A DNA stretch of 64,000 nt, taken from Adiantum capillus-veneris. Its lineage: Eukaryota; Streptophyta; Polypodiopsida; Polypodiales; Pteridaceae. Below, piece by piece: positions 10,282-21,355 of this stretch. A program made the translations under genes and the position numbers. Below the pieces are notes generated by a model. It saw only the letters and a list, made by a program, of their open reading frames with translations. It was not told where the DNA came from and did no database searches. The stretch is from NCBI GenBank assembly GCA_014529385.2, contig CM043947.1, positions 129,074,391 to 129,138,390 on the forward strand. The letters are read 5' to 3'. Numbering within the stretch: position 1 is the first letter of the stretch; each line of letters opens with the position of its first letter.

Positions 10282-11931
10282 AACACCATTTTAGATAATT
10301 TGGGAAAATCCCGTTTCCCAAATTCTAAATGTGTATGCTAGGATTGTGTTATTTAATGATTTCTAAGCTCTAGTTGCCTTTAATTTAGATAAATTATCAT
10401 GATTGTATGAGTCTATTTTAATTTCTCTACTATAAAATTTAAGAATAAACCTCCAATATAGTTTTTGGAAAGAGGATTTGTATGACATCAGTGCTTTTCA
10501 AAATTCAACAAATGCTTCTAGAAGTAGCTTCTCAAAAAATGAGGTGTCAAAAAAACCAATTGATATGATTTTAAAGCAGCATATAAATTGATTACAGCAA
10601 TTAAAAAAGATAATATGTAAAGACAAATACTATTAAACACTCTTTTCATAATTTGGTGACCTTAATCCATGTATAACAAAATACTTGGTCATGGTTTTGT
10701 AGCGTGCTATCAAGTTTTAAATACACGATAGTTTAAACAACATTCAAACTAATATTTCACACTTAAAAAGTCAAAACAATACTATATAGTATCCTATGGC
10801 TATAAGACCATGAGATGCCATCTATTGCACCTATGGCCTTAAGGCCATATGGTGATCTTTGTAGACATGTCTATGACTTTAATATGTCTCTTTATGACCT
10901 CAAGGCCATAGGGTTAGGATTGTTAGCTGGTCCCAACGTATATTATTGTTTCTATGGAGAGGATTGTCTTGGCCGGAATGGCTATGGGCCGTATTGCCTT
11001 TGCTTTCCATTGGTATTTTGCTTTTGCCGGTTTTTGGAAATGTTTTGCTACTTCTTTTTTTGCCACTCTTTTGTTGCCGATTGGCATCCACACAAGCCGG
11101 CCTTCCTTTTTCAAATGCAGCTGTCTGCCTTCCGTTGTTGCTTGTACTGAAGGGAGTTCCTTTTGCTTTTGTTTTGGTATCCAAATGCGAGTGACATTTG
11201 GGTTATGGCTAAGCATTTTCTTTGGGATCCATATCTATTTTATGCCCTTGGTTTTTGGTTGAACCATCTACTTCATTGGAATTTGTTTGTTGCATTGTTG
11301 TTTGTCCGCCATGGCAGTTCTATCTTTCCGCATCCATACTTGTTTCCCTTGTTTTGGTAACCTAGATCTTTGCATTGCGGTCAGTGACTTCGTATGTCTA
11401 TAATTAGCATGTTTGGCTTTTACCTGATTGTTGGTCTCGTGTATCATGTTGTTCTTTGGTTGCATTTTTGCTTTTGGCTCTTTTTCCAGGAGAAATTGAA
11501 TAGCATTTTATATCTTGCTCGTTGTTTTATTTCCCCAGCTTATGTATGATTTTATGAATTATTTTTAAACACCCACATAAAAATAAAAATTCTAAAAGGT
11601 GTTTCTCAACACCACCATTTTCTTGGGAATCTATCTCTTTTAAGAAGTGTTTTGAAACACCCACATAAAAATAAAAATTTTAAAAGGCGTTTCTCAACAC
11701 CACCATTTTCTTGAGAATCTATCTCTTTTATCAAGTGTTTTGAAACACCCACATAAAAATAAAAAATTTAAAAGGTGTTTCTCAACACCACCATTTTCTT
11801 GAGAATCTATCTCTTTGTCACATTCCCAAATTAAATGAAATTTTTTCAAATTTAATGGGAAATAAGAATCCATAGGCGTTGAAATTAGTCCCAAAGTTCT
11901 GGGATTTTTCCATTTCATCTAAAATGGTGTT
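10282..11931 (+). mobile_element. TIR DNA element, complete copy 2 (1650 bp) inside the second RNase H gene
   Basis: The left end is AACACCATTTTAGAT. The right end is the inverse, ATCTAAAATGGTGTT, closing at 11931, with further inverted similarity (TTTGGGAAAATCCC-like) inside. TTTG precedes (10278-10281) and follows (11932-11935). Removing the element and one TTTG restores the RNase H reading NLFGDALLLVRQ, which proves the insertion. No transposase is visible, so it is non-autonomous. The superfamily is uncertain: a 4-bp TTTG duplication does not fit the common plant groups cleanly. Confidence 0.85.
11562..11819 (+). repeat. 88-bp tandem repeat, about three units, near the right end of the TIR element
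   Basis: The marker CACCCACATAAAAATAAAAA recurs at 11570, 11658 and 11746, an 88-base period. Each unit also holds the small inverted pair GGTGTTTCTCAACACC, which echoes the ACACC of the element terminus. Confidence 0.85.
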
Positions 11932-12468
11932 TTTGGGGATGCTCTACTTCTGGTAAGGCAAGTAAATGGAGCATGGACATGCAAGAATCCTAGTTTAAGG
12001 ACTCACTTAAGTGGTGTAAAAACCTTGTTGGGTAAGTTTGAAGAAGTTCAAATACACCATATCCCAAGGGCTCAAAACCAAGAAGCAGATGCCCTAGCAA
12101 GTGAAAGACTATAGGAAGTGGTGGTTGGAGCAATAAAACTACAGCTCCCTCTATTTCAAGGGAGTGATGCCTTGCCTGACATCATGCATTTTTTGGAAAC
12201 AGGGGAATGCCCATCAGATTTAACAAAGGGACAGAAGCAATGGCTGACGCGGAAGGCCACAAGGTATCGACTCATCAATGATGGTTTGTACTGTAAGGGT
12301 AAGGACCAAATACTCAGGAAGGTCCCTCTCTCTCACGAAATCATGGGAGTAATTGCTAGCTGTCACGACGGGGTTTGTGGTGGTCACTTTTCCCTAGACA
12401 TAACAAGTAGGAAAATCTTGCAGGCACGCTTCATATGGCCTAGCCTCAACCGTGATGTACACCGTTAG
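11932..12468 (+). pseudogene. Family A: end of second RNase H and integrase zinc-binding part
   Basis: Continues the RNase H interrupted at 10281: GDALLLVRQVNGAWTC, then HIPRAQNQEADALAS, with the last acidic residues of the fold present. A TAG near 12112 follows. From 12118 comes the linker to integrase (KLQLPLFQGSDALPD, LYCKGKDQILRKV) and the first half of the zinc-binding module (SCHDGVCGGHFS). The frame ends at 12466-12468 (TAG right after DVHR). The CxxC half follows in degraded form (LCQKA). Confidence 0.8.
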
Positions 12469-13460
12469 TGAAAAACCTATAAGTTGTGTCAAAAGGCCGG
12501 CACTAGGTCACTTATGCCTGAACCACAGACACCTATTCTCTCATATGGCCCATTTGAAAAATGGGGATCGATGCCATTGGGCCATTACCTAGGGCCAACT
12601 CAGGAAAATTCTACATTATCCTGGGGGTCGACTACATGACTAGATGGGCAGAGGCTACAACCACCACTAGAATCACAGCGGTAGAGGTAGCTAAATTTTT
12701 CTACGAGCACATATGCTGTAGGTTTGGCACACCTTTAGAGATCATCTCTGATAGAGGGCCAGGTTTCAGAGCAGACTTGGTAGGAGAATTAATGCAGAAA
12801 CTGGGCATTACAAGGAGGCACTCTTCACCATATTACCCTCAATGTAATGGCCTAGTTGAAAAGGTAAATGGAATGGTTTCTAAAATTATTACCAAGCAAG
12901 TAAACAATCATCCTGAAGACTGGGATAAGTATCTAGTACCAGCTTTATGGGCCTACAGAACTTCATTTCGTACATCCTTGGGATTCACACCATATCATCT
13001 AGTATTTGGTAAGAAAGCAATCTTGCCCATTGAAGTGCAACTACAAAGTCTCAGAGTAATGGCAAGCCAACTTCAACAACCCAATATGCATTTGAGAGAT
13101 CACATCATCAACTTGGAAAGACTGCAGCTGGACAAAGAAGAAGCAATAAATTATTATGCAGCACAAGCAGAGCATAAACGGCTTAGCTTTAACGAGCATC
13201 TCCGAAAAAAAGAATTGAAGAAAGGAATGTTGGTGCTCCGCTACGACAACCGCTTCGACACGTGCAAGGATAAGAAACTCCTGCTCCGATGGGAAGGCCC
13301 TTTCATCATCAGGAAAAAATATGCCAATGGAAGCTACCAGCTTATGGAAGCTGATGGAAAACTTCATAAAACCAGGGTAAATGGTTGGCGACTTAAACCT
13401 TATTTTCTTCGATTTGACCAGGCTCCACCAATTGACATTCCAGAAGAGGACACACCATGA
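12469..13460 (+). CDS. Family A integrase catalytic core and C-terminal domain
   Basis: The open part starts at 12561 (MGIDAIGPLPRA). The catalytic triad D4, D64 (IISDRGPGF) and E100 (NGLVEKVN) has the correct D,D35E spacing counted from that start. The core extends to about residue 160 (FTPYHLVFGKKAILPIE). The C-terminal portion has the GPF-type motif LLRWEGPFIIRKKY and ends KPYFLRFDQ. The stop is at 13458-13460. The 92 bases before 12561 are the same gene in a shifted frame. The catalytic residues are intact here but changed in the family B copy. Confidence 0.85.
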
Positions 13461-14369
13461 GCCGCCACCTCCGACGATAATGATCAAACAGATGAGCTAG
13501 AGACATGAATGCCTCTAGCCAAAAGGGAAGGGCTAATGATGGGGGCTTTTCACAAGCTAAGCTCCCATACCCCTCTTCTCTCGTCCTCACCCCATGAAAA
13601 CCCCCTCTTAGGGAGGGAGTGATAAAAGGCATTGGAAAAAGTAAGAAAAAAATAAAGTATGATTATGTAAATATATAAGAAAGGTAAAATAAGCCACCTC
13701 ATGCCTGCGGGGTAGCCCATCCCCACCTTGCCTCCTTTTTCTTCACTGTTGCCCCGTCGGGTGTCCCTTTTCCTCTCCTCCACTCAAAAGGTCAACCCCC
13801 TCTCTCTTCCCCTTGTCCTTTCTCCTTTCTCTCTCTCCTCAAGCTACCCCACCTCTCACCAATAATGCATTATAACTCACCAATAATGCACCCTAACTCA
13901 CATGCAACTTACCCTATCTTCCAAAATAGTATACCCCACCCCCTCTTTCTCTCTCCTATCATATCCCATGACCCAAATACCCCCCTCTCTCTCTAAAGGG
14001 TGCCATGTCTCTTATCTTGTAGCTAAATAACCTCCCCCACACTCACACACACTCAGTTTCACTGAAAAAGGTGCCCACAGACCCATCCCCACCCGATGGT
14101 TACCTGATTTTTCTTGTGTTCACACACATCTGCACACAGATTCACCTCTGAACACACTCCCCTCTCTCCCCTCTTGTAATTACTTTATTCTCCATGTCAC
14201 CTCTCACTTTTTTTCATCAATCCATCTCTCTCTCTTAGTCTCTCTCTCATGAGACTGCTGTTCTGGCACATATACACACAGCCAGACAAGTGGGTCCCAC
14301 AGGTACATGGCCTATGTAGATAATGATTTCTTCATTTCTAAATTCTAAAATTTCTCCCCCCTCCTCCCC

Positions 14370-14378
14370 TATATAAAG
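14370..14378 (+). promoter_or_regulatory. TATA box of the family A LTR
   Basis: TATATAAAG in a C-rich context (CTCCCCTATATAAAGAGGGG) midway in the LTR. An AATAAA polyadenylation signal follows at 14686-14691, the normal U3-R-U5 order. Confidence 0.6.
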
Positions 14379-14685
14379 AGGGGTCACCATCACACTAAGG
14401 ACACACAACATCACCAAAGAATACACTATGCATTGTGTGTGCCTAGTGCACACACACACACCCACACCATTACCATCACCATCAACGCAATCACCATGCT
14501 CGTCTTGAGCATGACCTCTACACCCTTGGGCTATGGAAGATGAAGGGTAGCTAAATGAAGGATGATGGCCATAACCCTCGTGCGAGTCTTCGCCATCAAC
14601 TCCCACCTATCCGCCATGTGCTCTACCACGCTCTCCCTTCTCATTCCCCTACCCTATGCTCCCCATTTCATCGCCTTATTCTCTA

Positions 14686-14691
14686 AATAAA
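14686..14691 (+). terminator. Polyadenylation signal of the family A LTR
   Basis: AATAAA about 310 bases after the TATA box, ahead of a T/G-rich stretch. It would end the retrotransposon transcript in the 3' LTR. Confidence 0.5.
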
Positions 14692-14856
14692 GCTTGAGGT
14701 TTTGTGAGTATGTTTTCTTGCAATGTTTTGCCCATGTGAGGTGTGCGGAATCGCCACCTAGTCTTGTGTTTGGAGTGATCTTGTGTATGTGTGAAGGGTG
14801 TGCGGATTCGCCATTCTTTTGTGGTGCCTAAGTACTAAGCCGCTATACCCCCTCCC

Positions 14857-14859
<3 letters not shown>

Positions 14860-14894
<35 letters not shown>
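14860..14894 (+). repeat. (CT)n microsatellite
   Basis: About 17 uninterrupted CT units inside the family A LTR. Confidence 0.95.
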
Positions 14895-14897
<3 letters not shown>

Positions 14898-15111
14898 TGA
14901 TCTCATTCCCTTTCCTCTTCATCATTACTCCCAAGCATCCATCTCTCTTGGATGAAAACTTTGTTATGGTGGTGTGTTGTTTGCGTCTTAGCCGCTGAAG
15001 CTAGGTGGTGTCCCCTGTTTGCTTTACCATGACAGGCTTGAGGCGCGCCATTCGGTCCCCGGTGTTTTAGAGGCCGTCGGGGTTTGGGGTTCGCTTTGCT
15101 CCCGTCATTGG

Positions 15112-15312
15112 CTGCTTGGATTATGGTAATCCTGATTTGATTAGGATAAGCTAATCGGGGAGACAAAGCAAGCGGTGGGCCCGGTGTGGTTGACCCTTGC
15201 TTTGTGTTGAGAGTTATTTAAAATGAGAATCTCTAGGTGGGCCTTTGTAACCATCACCTAGAGAGAGGAAATTTACAAAGTGGGAATTTTACAAGGCTTG
15301 GGTGAAAACTGA
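15112..15312 (+). repeat. 201-bp dispersed repeat, copy 1
   Basis: Starts CTGCTTGGATTATGG and ends GGGTGAAAACTGA. A near-identical copy lies at 31523-31723, while the flanks differ. Inside are three potential stems: GGATTA/TAATCC, GACAAAGCAAG/CTTGCTTTGT and TCTCTAGGTG/CACCTAGAGA. It abuts the end of the family A LTR. It could be a small non-autonomous element or the tail of another LTR. Confidence 0.75.
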
Positions 15313-15686
15313 AGAAATGATGAACATAACCTACAAATTATTGAAAATGGCATCATGGATGCGTGATGCTGACAAATGGTGTGCTGTCGGTGCGTCGGTG
15401 TAGCGCGTACTTCTTTTCGGGTCGGCCGGGGCATGCCTTCGGTGCATTTCTCCTTTTTGTTGTTGGCGACGCATGATTTTGGGTTTCTCCTTCTTTTGTC
15501 GATGACGATGGTGTAGGATTCTCCTTTTTCGTGTTTTTTTTTAATTCGTTCATATACACGTGTTGTGTGTATGTATGGGTGTGTGAGGGTATTTGTACAT
15601 GTGCGTGCGAGCGTGAGTTTGTGTGTATATGTAAGCGAATGTGTGTGCGCGAGCGTGCGTGGGAACGGGGGAATGTATGTAATATA

Positions 15687-15740
<54 letters not shown>

Positions 15741-15866
15741 CATATATTTCTATTTTTTTATATTTTTTGGCAGTGCAGACGACGCAGAGACGGGGGGGTG
15801 AGGATGGTGGAGGGGGATATGTGTGTGTGTGAGTGTACGTGCGCACTGGGTGTGTGTGGGGGGGGG
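15313..15866 (+). repeat. Simple-sequence-rich spacer, (TG)n and (TA)n
   Basis: TG/TGTA-rich from about 15555, a (TA)n run at about 15684-15750, and a G-run ending at 15869 where the copia element is inserted. Apparent frames on both strands are low-complexity. Confidence 0.7.
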
Positions 15867-15871
15867 GGGAT

Positions 15872-16112
15872 TGTTAAAGAATATGATGTTAAAGAATATG
15901 TCCATTGTGCTATGGGCGGCTGGACACTGACTATACTATGTTGTAAATATACTTTGGATAATAGTTCAAAAGAAGAGGAGAGAAGAGCAGCTCGTTGAAT
16001 GGCTGCTGCAGGGTAACGATTGTGTGTGTGTGTGTGTGTGTTTCGATGTGTGTTGGTGTGTGTGTGTGTATAGTCTTCTTTCCTACCTTCTCCATCACCT
16101 GCGCACTCTACA
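15872..16112 (+). repeat. 5' LTR of the copia element (241 bp)
   Basis: TGTTAAAGAATATG at the left and CACTCTACA at the right, bounded by TG and CA. It contains a (TG)n run absent at this length from the 3' copy. Confidence 0.9.
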
Positions 16113-16115
16113 AAG

Positions 16116-16127
16116 TGGTATCAGAGC
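16116..16127 (+). other. Primer binding site of the copia element (initiator tRNA-Met type)
   Basis: TGGTATCAGAGC three bases after the LTR, the plant copia consensus complementary to the 3' end of initiator methionine tRNA. Confidence 0.9.
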
Positions 16128-17016
16128 TTAGTTTAAGGAGCTACAGTCAATACACAGGTTTCCGCAGCTCTGGAAAACAACAAAAAAGAGAGGTTTTTTT
16201 GTCATAACTCCCTCACCCGAACTCGGAATACAGTGATCCAGGAGTCTATCTTTATGTTTTTGGGCGTTTCGGATGCATTGGCATACTCAAATTTGCCAAA
16301 ATCTGCAATTTTTTGCAGCAAACAACCAGCTCACACAAGAGTAGGAGATGTCCAGTTTTGCACTCGGCAGTAGATTTACAGGTTACAAGTGAAGAATTCA
16401 GCATTTACACAGGTTTTGGAGAGCGACATAGAGCTTTTGCATCATGATATTGTGTTATCAAAGATTATGTTTGGTTGTTGTGGGTCCGTTATGGACAGCC
16501 GCCTATGTAAGAAAGGTTGTGGGAATTAGTTGAGGCGGTTATATTGTCAGATTGAGTACTTTGTGGTTATGTATGGATATGCGGTCAATGTATTTTGGAA
16601 AACTGCAGCCTTTGTGAGGGTTGAGTGAGGTTTTTTGAAGCCTTGCCTTGGGAGCTTTGGTACCTTGGCAAGGTGGATTAGGTACTGGAGCGAACCCCCG
16701 ACTAGCCCCGCGAAAGACCTCATATGTTGTTTACGACTATGGGAAGAAGGTGGATGTATGGATATGTGGTACAGGACAGCGTATGGATTGCATTTGCATA
16801 CAGGTCCATGTGGACATTGTTTTAGAGTATTTATGCATAGTACTGAGTCAGTCTGTGGCAAAGTGAGTCAGTGGATTTTCCCTTGGCAGTGAGAGATTTT
16901 ATGTCAGTGTTTATGAGAACTTTGGTTGAAATTGTCACTTGAGATATTGTCCAAATATAAACGAAACTCTGCCGAAATTTTGTCAAAATTCTTTGGAAGA
17001 AATTGAGAGAGTGAAG
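16128..17016 (+). other. Untranslated leader of the copia element
   Basis: About 890 bases from the primer site to the gag ATG. No convincing coding frame and no repeat seen. Confidence 0.6.
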
Positions 17017-17787
17017 ATGGCAGAAAGTTCAACTCACGTCACACAAATTGTTGGAGAGAAGCTGACCAGAGAGAACTACAGCATATGGTCTTATAGGATG
17101 GAGAACTTTATCATGGGCAAAGGTTTATGGGATTATGTTACAGGTGAACAAGAGTGTCCCGAGGTTGGTTTGGAACCAAATAGAGAGAATGTTGAAGCAC
17201 ATAAAACATGGCAAGCAGGAATAAAAGCTTACAAGAAGTGGATCGAGAATTCAAGGAAAGTGATGCATTGGATTTCACTATGCATTAGTGACTTCTTTAT
17301 TCCACATGTGAAGAAGGCTCAATCTCCAAAGGAAGCATGCGAGATACTAGCAAGAATGAACAACTCCAATACAGAACCACGAAAAGTTCACTTGAAGCAA
17401 AGGTTACATTGTGTATGGAGAGGAAATAGATCCATATCAGATTATGTGACAGAGATAAAGCAAATACAGGAAGATCTTGCGAGCATTAATGTTGAAGGTC
17501 CAGATGATGACTTAGTTTCAGTGACATTGAATGGTTTGGGACCGGAATACAAGTCATTGGATACATCTATATCTGTTCGAGGACACATGCCTGATTTTGA
17601 AGAGTTAGTAAACCTTTGTTTGCAAGAAGAGGTGAAGCTAGGCAAGTCAGGTCCTTCTACATCAAATAACAATTCCAGAGATCAGGTTTTTTACTCTAGA
17701 GGTCGTGGAAACAATAGAGGTGGAAGAGGAAACTATGGTCATGGAAACAATGTTGGAAGAGGTCAATGGCAAAACCAACAAAGTTAA
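17017..17787 (+). CDS. Copia gag
   Basis: The ATG at 17017 gives MAESSTHVTQIVGEKL, followed by the copia gag domain (NYSIWSYRMENFI, LWDYVTGEQE, CILARM-like linker, LKQRLHCVWRGNRSISDYVTEIKQI, DDLVSVTLNGLGPEYKSL). A glycine/arginine-rich tail begins near 17695. It ends at TAA 17785-17787. The zinc knuckle (CNRCGIYGHFEREC) lies downstream at about 17880-17922 in the same frame, beyond this stop and a TGA at 17851-17853, so the gag is truncated by nonsense changes. Confidence 0.9.
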   Translation: MAESSTHVTQIVGEKLTRENYSIWSYRMENFIMGKGLWDYVTGEQECPEVGLEPNRENVEAHKTWQAGIKAYKKWIENSRKVMHWISLCISDFFIPHVKKAQSPKEACEILARMNNSNTEPRKVHLKQRLHCVWRGNRSISDYVTEIKQIQEDLASINVEGPDDDLVSVTLNGLGPEYKSLDTSISVRGHMPDFEELVNLCLQEEVKLGKSGPSTSNNNSRDQVFYSRGRGNNRGGRGNYGHGNNVGRGQWQNQQS

Positions 17788-18702
17788 AGTTACAACGATT
17801 ATAACCAAAGAGGCAGGGGGAGAGCCCGAACTCGTGGACGTGGAGGTGGATGATTTGTACATCCTCAAAGAGATGGATATTGTAACAGATGTGGCATTTA
17901 TGGTCACTTTGAAAGAGAATGTTACACAAGGCTAAATCAAAATCGTGATCGCGGTGGAAGAGGCCGAGGTTATGGCAGACATGGAGGAAACTTTGTTGGA
18001 TACAATCCTCATGATCAAAATATATATGACAATAGGTCGAGTGGACATTTATTTCCTATGGAGCATGTTGTTGGAAGCATGGTGGAACCACATCATACAG
18101 ATGATTGGTATTTAGATAGTGGTGCCACAAATCATATGACATATCATGGTGAATGGTTTGACAGAAAAGAGAAGTTAGAAGAGGATGAGTTTGTCGCTAC
18201 AGGTGATGATACTATGCATCGGATTACACATGTTGGTTCAGTTCCATTGCTAGAAAAAGACGGGACATACAACACATTGGGAGATGTTCCATATGTACCT
18301 TCAATCACAAAGAATTTAGCATCAGTTGGACAAATGGCAGATCAAGGGTTGCAAGTCCGTTTTAATCGTTATGGATGCTTCATAGAGGAGTTTCACAAAG
18401 GCAGACCAGGCAAGATATTGGCACGTGGAAGAAAGAAAGGTCGCTTGTTCTCTTTGGAAGCTGGAGATCCATGTTTACACAGTGGTATGTATGCAAACAA
18501 ATCAGGCACTCAAGATGATTGGGCAAATTTATGGCATAAGAGAATTGGTCATGTAAATTTTAGAAGATTAAAGCATATGCAATCAAATCAAATTGTACGT
18601 GGATTACCAAAGTTTGGCAGATTGAATTTTGATCATGTTTGTGAAGCTTGTCAATTTGGAAAGCAATCTTTGTTTACCATTTCCAAAGAGGGGGAGAACT
18701 AG
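17788..18702 (+). pseudogene. Copia nucleocapsid knuckle, protease and GAG-pre-integrase
   Basis: In frame with gag after the stops. Zinc knuckle CX2CX4HX4C at about 17880-17922. The aspartic protease has WYLDSGATNHM (catalytic D at 18115) and the LGDVPYVPSITKNLASVGQM segment. The pre-integrase zinc module has LWHKRIGHVNFRRL and CEACQFGKQ. The frame closes at TAG 18700-18702 because of a one-base shift in the G-run near 18690. The next domain continues in the +1 frame. Confidence 0.9.
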
Positions 18703-21355
18703 CCAAAGTCCTTTGGAAATTGTTCATTCAAATATTTGGGGACCTTGTGATCATGCTACACCAAATGGTTGTCGATATTTTATCACATTTACGGATGATT
18801 ACAGCAGAATGACATGGGTTTACTTTCTAAAGGCAAAGTCAGAGGCATTTGAGGTATTTTTGGAGTTCAAAGTTATGGTTGAGAAAGAGAATGGTTGTCA
18901 AATTAAATGCCTATGTACAGATGGAGGGGGAGAGTACATGTCACACAGTTTTGATGATTACTTACGTGAACAAGGCATAAGAAGATAGATTACTTGCAGA
19001 TACACACCACAACAAAATGGAGTTGCTGAGAGAAAGAATAGAGTCATAGCAGAGATTGCAAGAGCCATGATGAATGAGATGAATATGCCCTTAACATATT
19101 GGGCTGAAGCAGTTCATACAGCAGTACACATTATGAATCGAACACCAACAGCTGCCATTCATGAAATTTCACCTTATGAGATACTTTATGGGATCAAGCC
19201 AACAGTTTCCTACATGAAAGTTTTTGGATGTGTTTGCTATGTTCATGTGCCAAATGAAGCAAGAAAGAAGATGGAGCCAAAGGCAGTGAAGTGTATATTC
19301 TTGGGCTACCCAGTTGAAAAGAAAGGTTACAAGTGCTATGATCCTACGACAAGACAAGTTTATGTCAGTAGAGATGTCAGATTTTGTGAGCATGAACCAT
19401 GGTATAAACCAAAGCCAGTGATGATAGAAGATGAGTATGAAGAGCAAGAGAATGTGCGTCATGTTGTTGATAAGCCAGGACCATCAACAAGAACTATTTC
19501 AGGACCACATATGGCAGAGGAGAGTACAGGAAGTGTCAACCCATGGAGTGGTCGTTTGCGAGATAAGAAGCAAGACGAGAAAGGCAAGAAGAAAGTGGTT
19601 GAAGAGCATGGTTTACCACATTTGAGGACACCTGGCAGTAAGCATATTGAGAAATATGTACCCCCATATGCAAGAGTTGAAGAGAAGAGTGCACCACAGT
19701 TGAGAAGATCACAGAGGGTGCGTTATCCAGTTGATAGATTGACATACAACGGTTACATGCGTACACATTATGCATACATGGTTTCACGTGTGCAGCATAA
19801 AGAGCCTACATGTTTTCAAGAGGCAATTGGAAAATCAGAATGGGAGTCAGCTATGGATGATGAGATGGATGCTCTTGTGAAGAATGACACTTGGGATTTG
19901 GTTCGCTTGCCAAGTGGAAAGAAAGCAATTGGTTCAAAATGGGTATACAAAGTCAAGTGCAAGTCAGATGGTAGTTTGGAAAGATACAAAGCGAGGCTTG
20001 TTGCTAAAGGTTATGCACAAACAAAAGGTCTTGATTATGATGAGACATTTAGTCCAGCTGCAAAGATGACAACAGTCAGATTGGTGATAGCAATGGCAAG
20101 TATGTTCGGTTGGAAGTTACGGCAAATGGAAGTGGATAATGCATTCTTGAATGGTGACTTGGAAGAAGAAGTTTATATGATACAGCCAGAGGGTTATCAA
20201 CATCTAGAGTTTCCATATTATGTGTGTAAGTTGAAGAAAGCATTGTATGGTTTGAAGCAAGCATCTAGAGCTTGGTGTGAAAAGATAACCAGATTCTTGA
20301 AGAAGATTGGATTTAAACAATCTACTATTGATCACTCATTATTTTTGAAGCATGTTGATGGAGAGATCGTCGTTATTGTTATCTATGTTGATGACTTGAT
20401 TCTCACTGGAAGTCATGCTGAGCAAATTTTGCATGTCAAGAAGAGTTTGTTGAGAGAATTCAACATGAAGGACCTTGGTGAGTTGAGATATTTCTTGGGA
20501 ATTGAAATTGTCAATACTTTATCAGGAATTTGGATGATACAAAGACAATACGCGTTGGATATGCTTGAGAAGTATGGAATGACAGCGTGCAAACCGTTTG
20601 ATACACCTCTTGATCAAAATGTGAAGCTGTTTGATGATGGACATTACATTGAGGATGTCACTATGTATCGCAAGATGGTTGGAAGCCTTATTTACTTGAC
20701 AATAACAAGGCCAGATTTGAGTTATGCAGTGGGTGTTGTGAGTCAATTCATGCAAAATCCATGTAAAAGTCATCTTGATGCAGTGAGACGGATTATGAGA
20801 TATGTGAAAGCCACTGTCAGTTATGGAATGTTTTATGAAAAGAATGGGAAGCTTTGTCTTTATGGTTACACAGATGCAGATTGGGCAGGAGATTTTATGG
20901 ATAGAAGATCTATGAGTGGTTATGCATTTTTCATTGGCAATGGTATGATAAGTTGGAGTAGCAAGAAGCAATCAACTGTAGCATTATCAAGTACAGAAGC
21001 TGAATATCGTGGAGCAGCTTTGGCAGCATGTGAAGAGTCATGGTTGAGAGTGCTTATGGTAGAATTTGGTTTTGACTATCTTGACAGTGTCATTATATAT
21101 TGTGACAATATTAGCAGCATCATGTTGGCAAAGAATCCAGTCTACCATGCTCGCACTAAACACATTGAGGTACATTATCACTTCATTAGAGAAAAAGTTT
21201 TGGCAAATGAGATTGATTTGGTGTATGTGAAGACAAATGATCAAATTGCGGATATATTCACAAAAGCTCTTGGAAAGGAGAAGTTTTTCTACTTTCGTGA
21301 AGCATTGGGAATCCATCATATGCAAGCTCACTCTGAGCTTGAGGGGAAGTGTTAA
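18690..21355 (+). pseudogene. Copia integrase core, reverse transcriptase and RNase H
   Basis: Integrase reads IVHSNIWGP where HSD is normal, so the first catalytic Asp is Asn (codon AAT at 18731-18733). The second Asp (LCTDGGGEY) and the Glu (NGVAERKN) are kept, with a TAG between them at 18986-18988. The 762-codon frame from 19067 has RT (GSKWVYKVKCKSDG, QMEVDNAFLNGDL, YVDD at 20384-20395) and RNase H (YTDADWAGD, ALSSTEAEY, TKHIEVHYHFIRE, DIFTKAL). Stop at 21353-21355. Apart from integrase, the enzymes look sound. Confidence 0.92.
21341..21349 (+). other. Polypurine tract of the copia element
   Basis: GAGGGGAAG directly before the 3' LTR. It primes plus-strand DNA and overlaps the end of pol. 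Confidence 0.85.

Larger units (their letters stand above)
13537..15107 (+). repeat. Probable 3' LTR of family A (about 1571 bp)
   Basis: It starts TGATGGGGGC just after the purine-rich AAAAGGGAAGGGC (polypurine tract, about 13521-13533) that follows integrase. It ends CCCGTCA at 15107. Both borders are supported by family B: its integrase is followed by the same GGCTAATGAT context, and its 5' LTR also ends CCCGTCA just before a primer site, with about 160 bases of similar sequence before that end. The interior is CT-rich. The matching 5' LTR lies outside the window. Confidence 0.65.
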
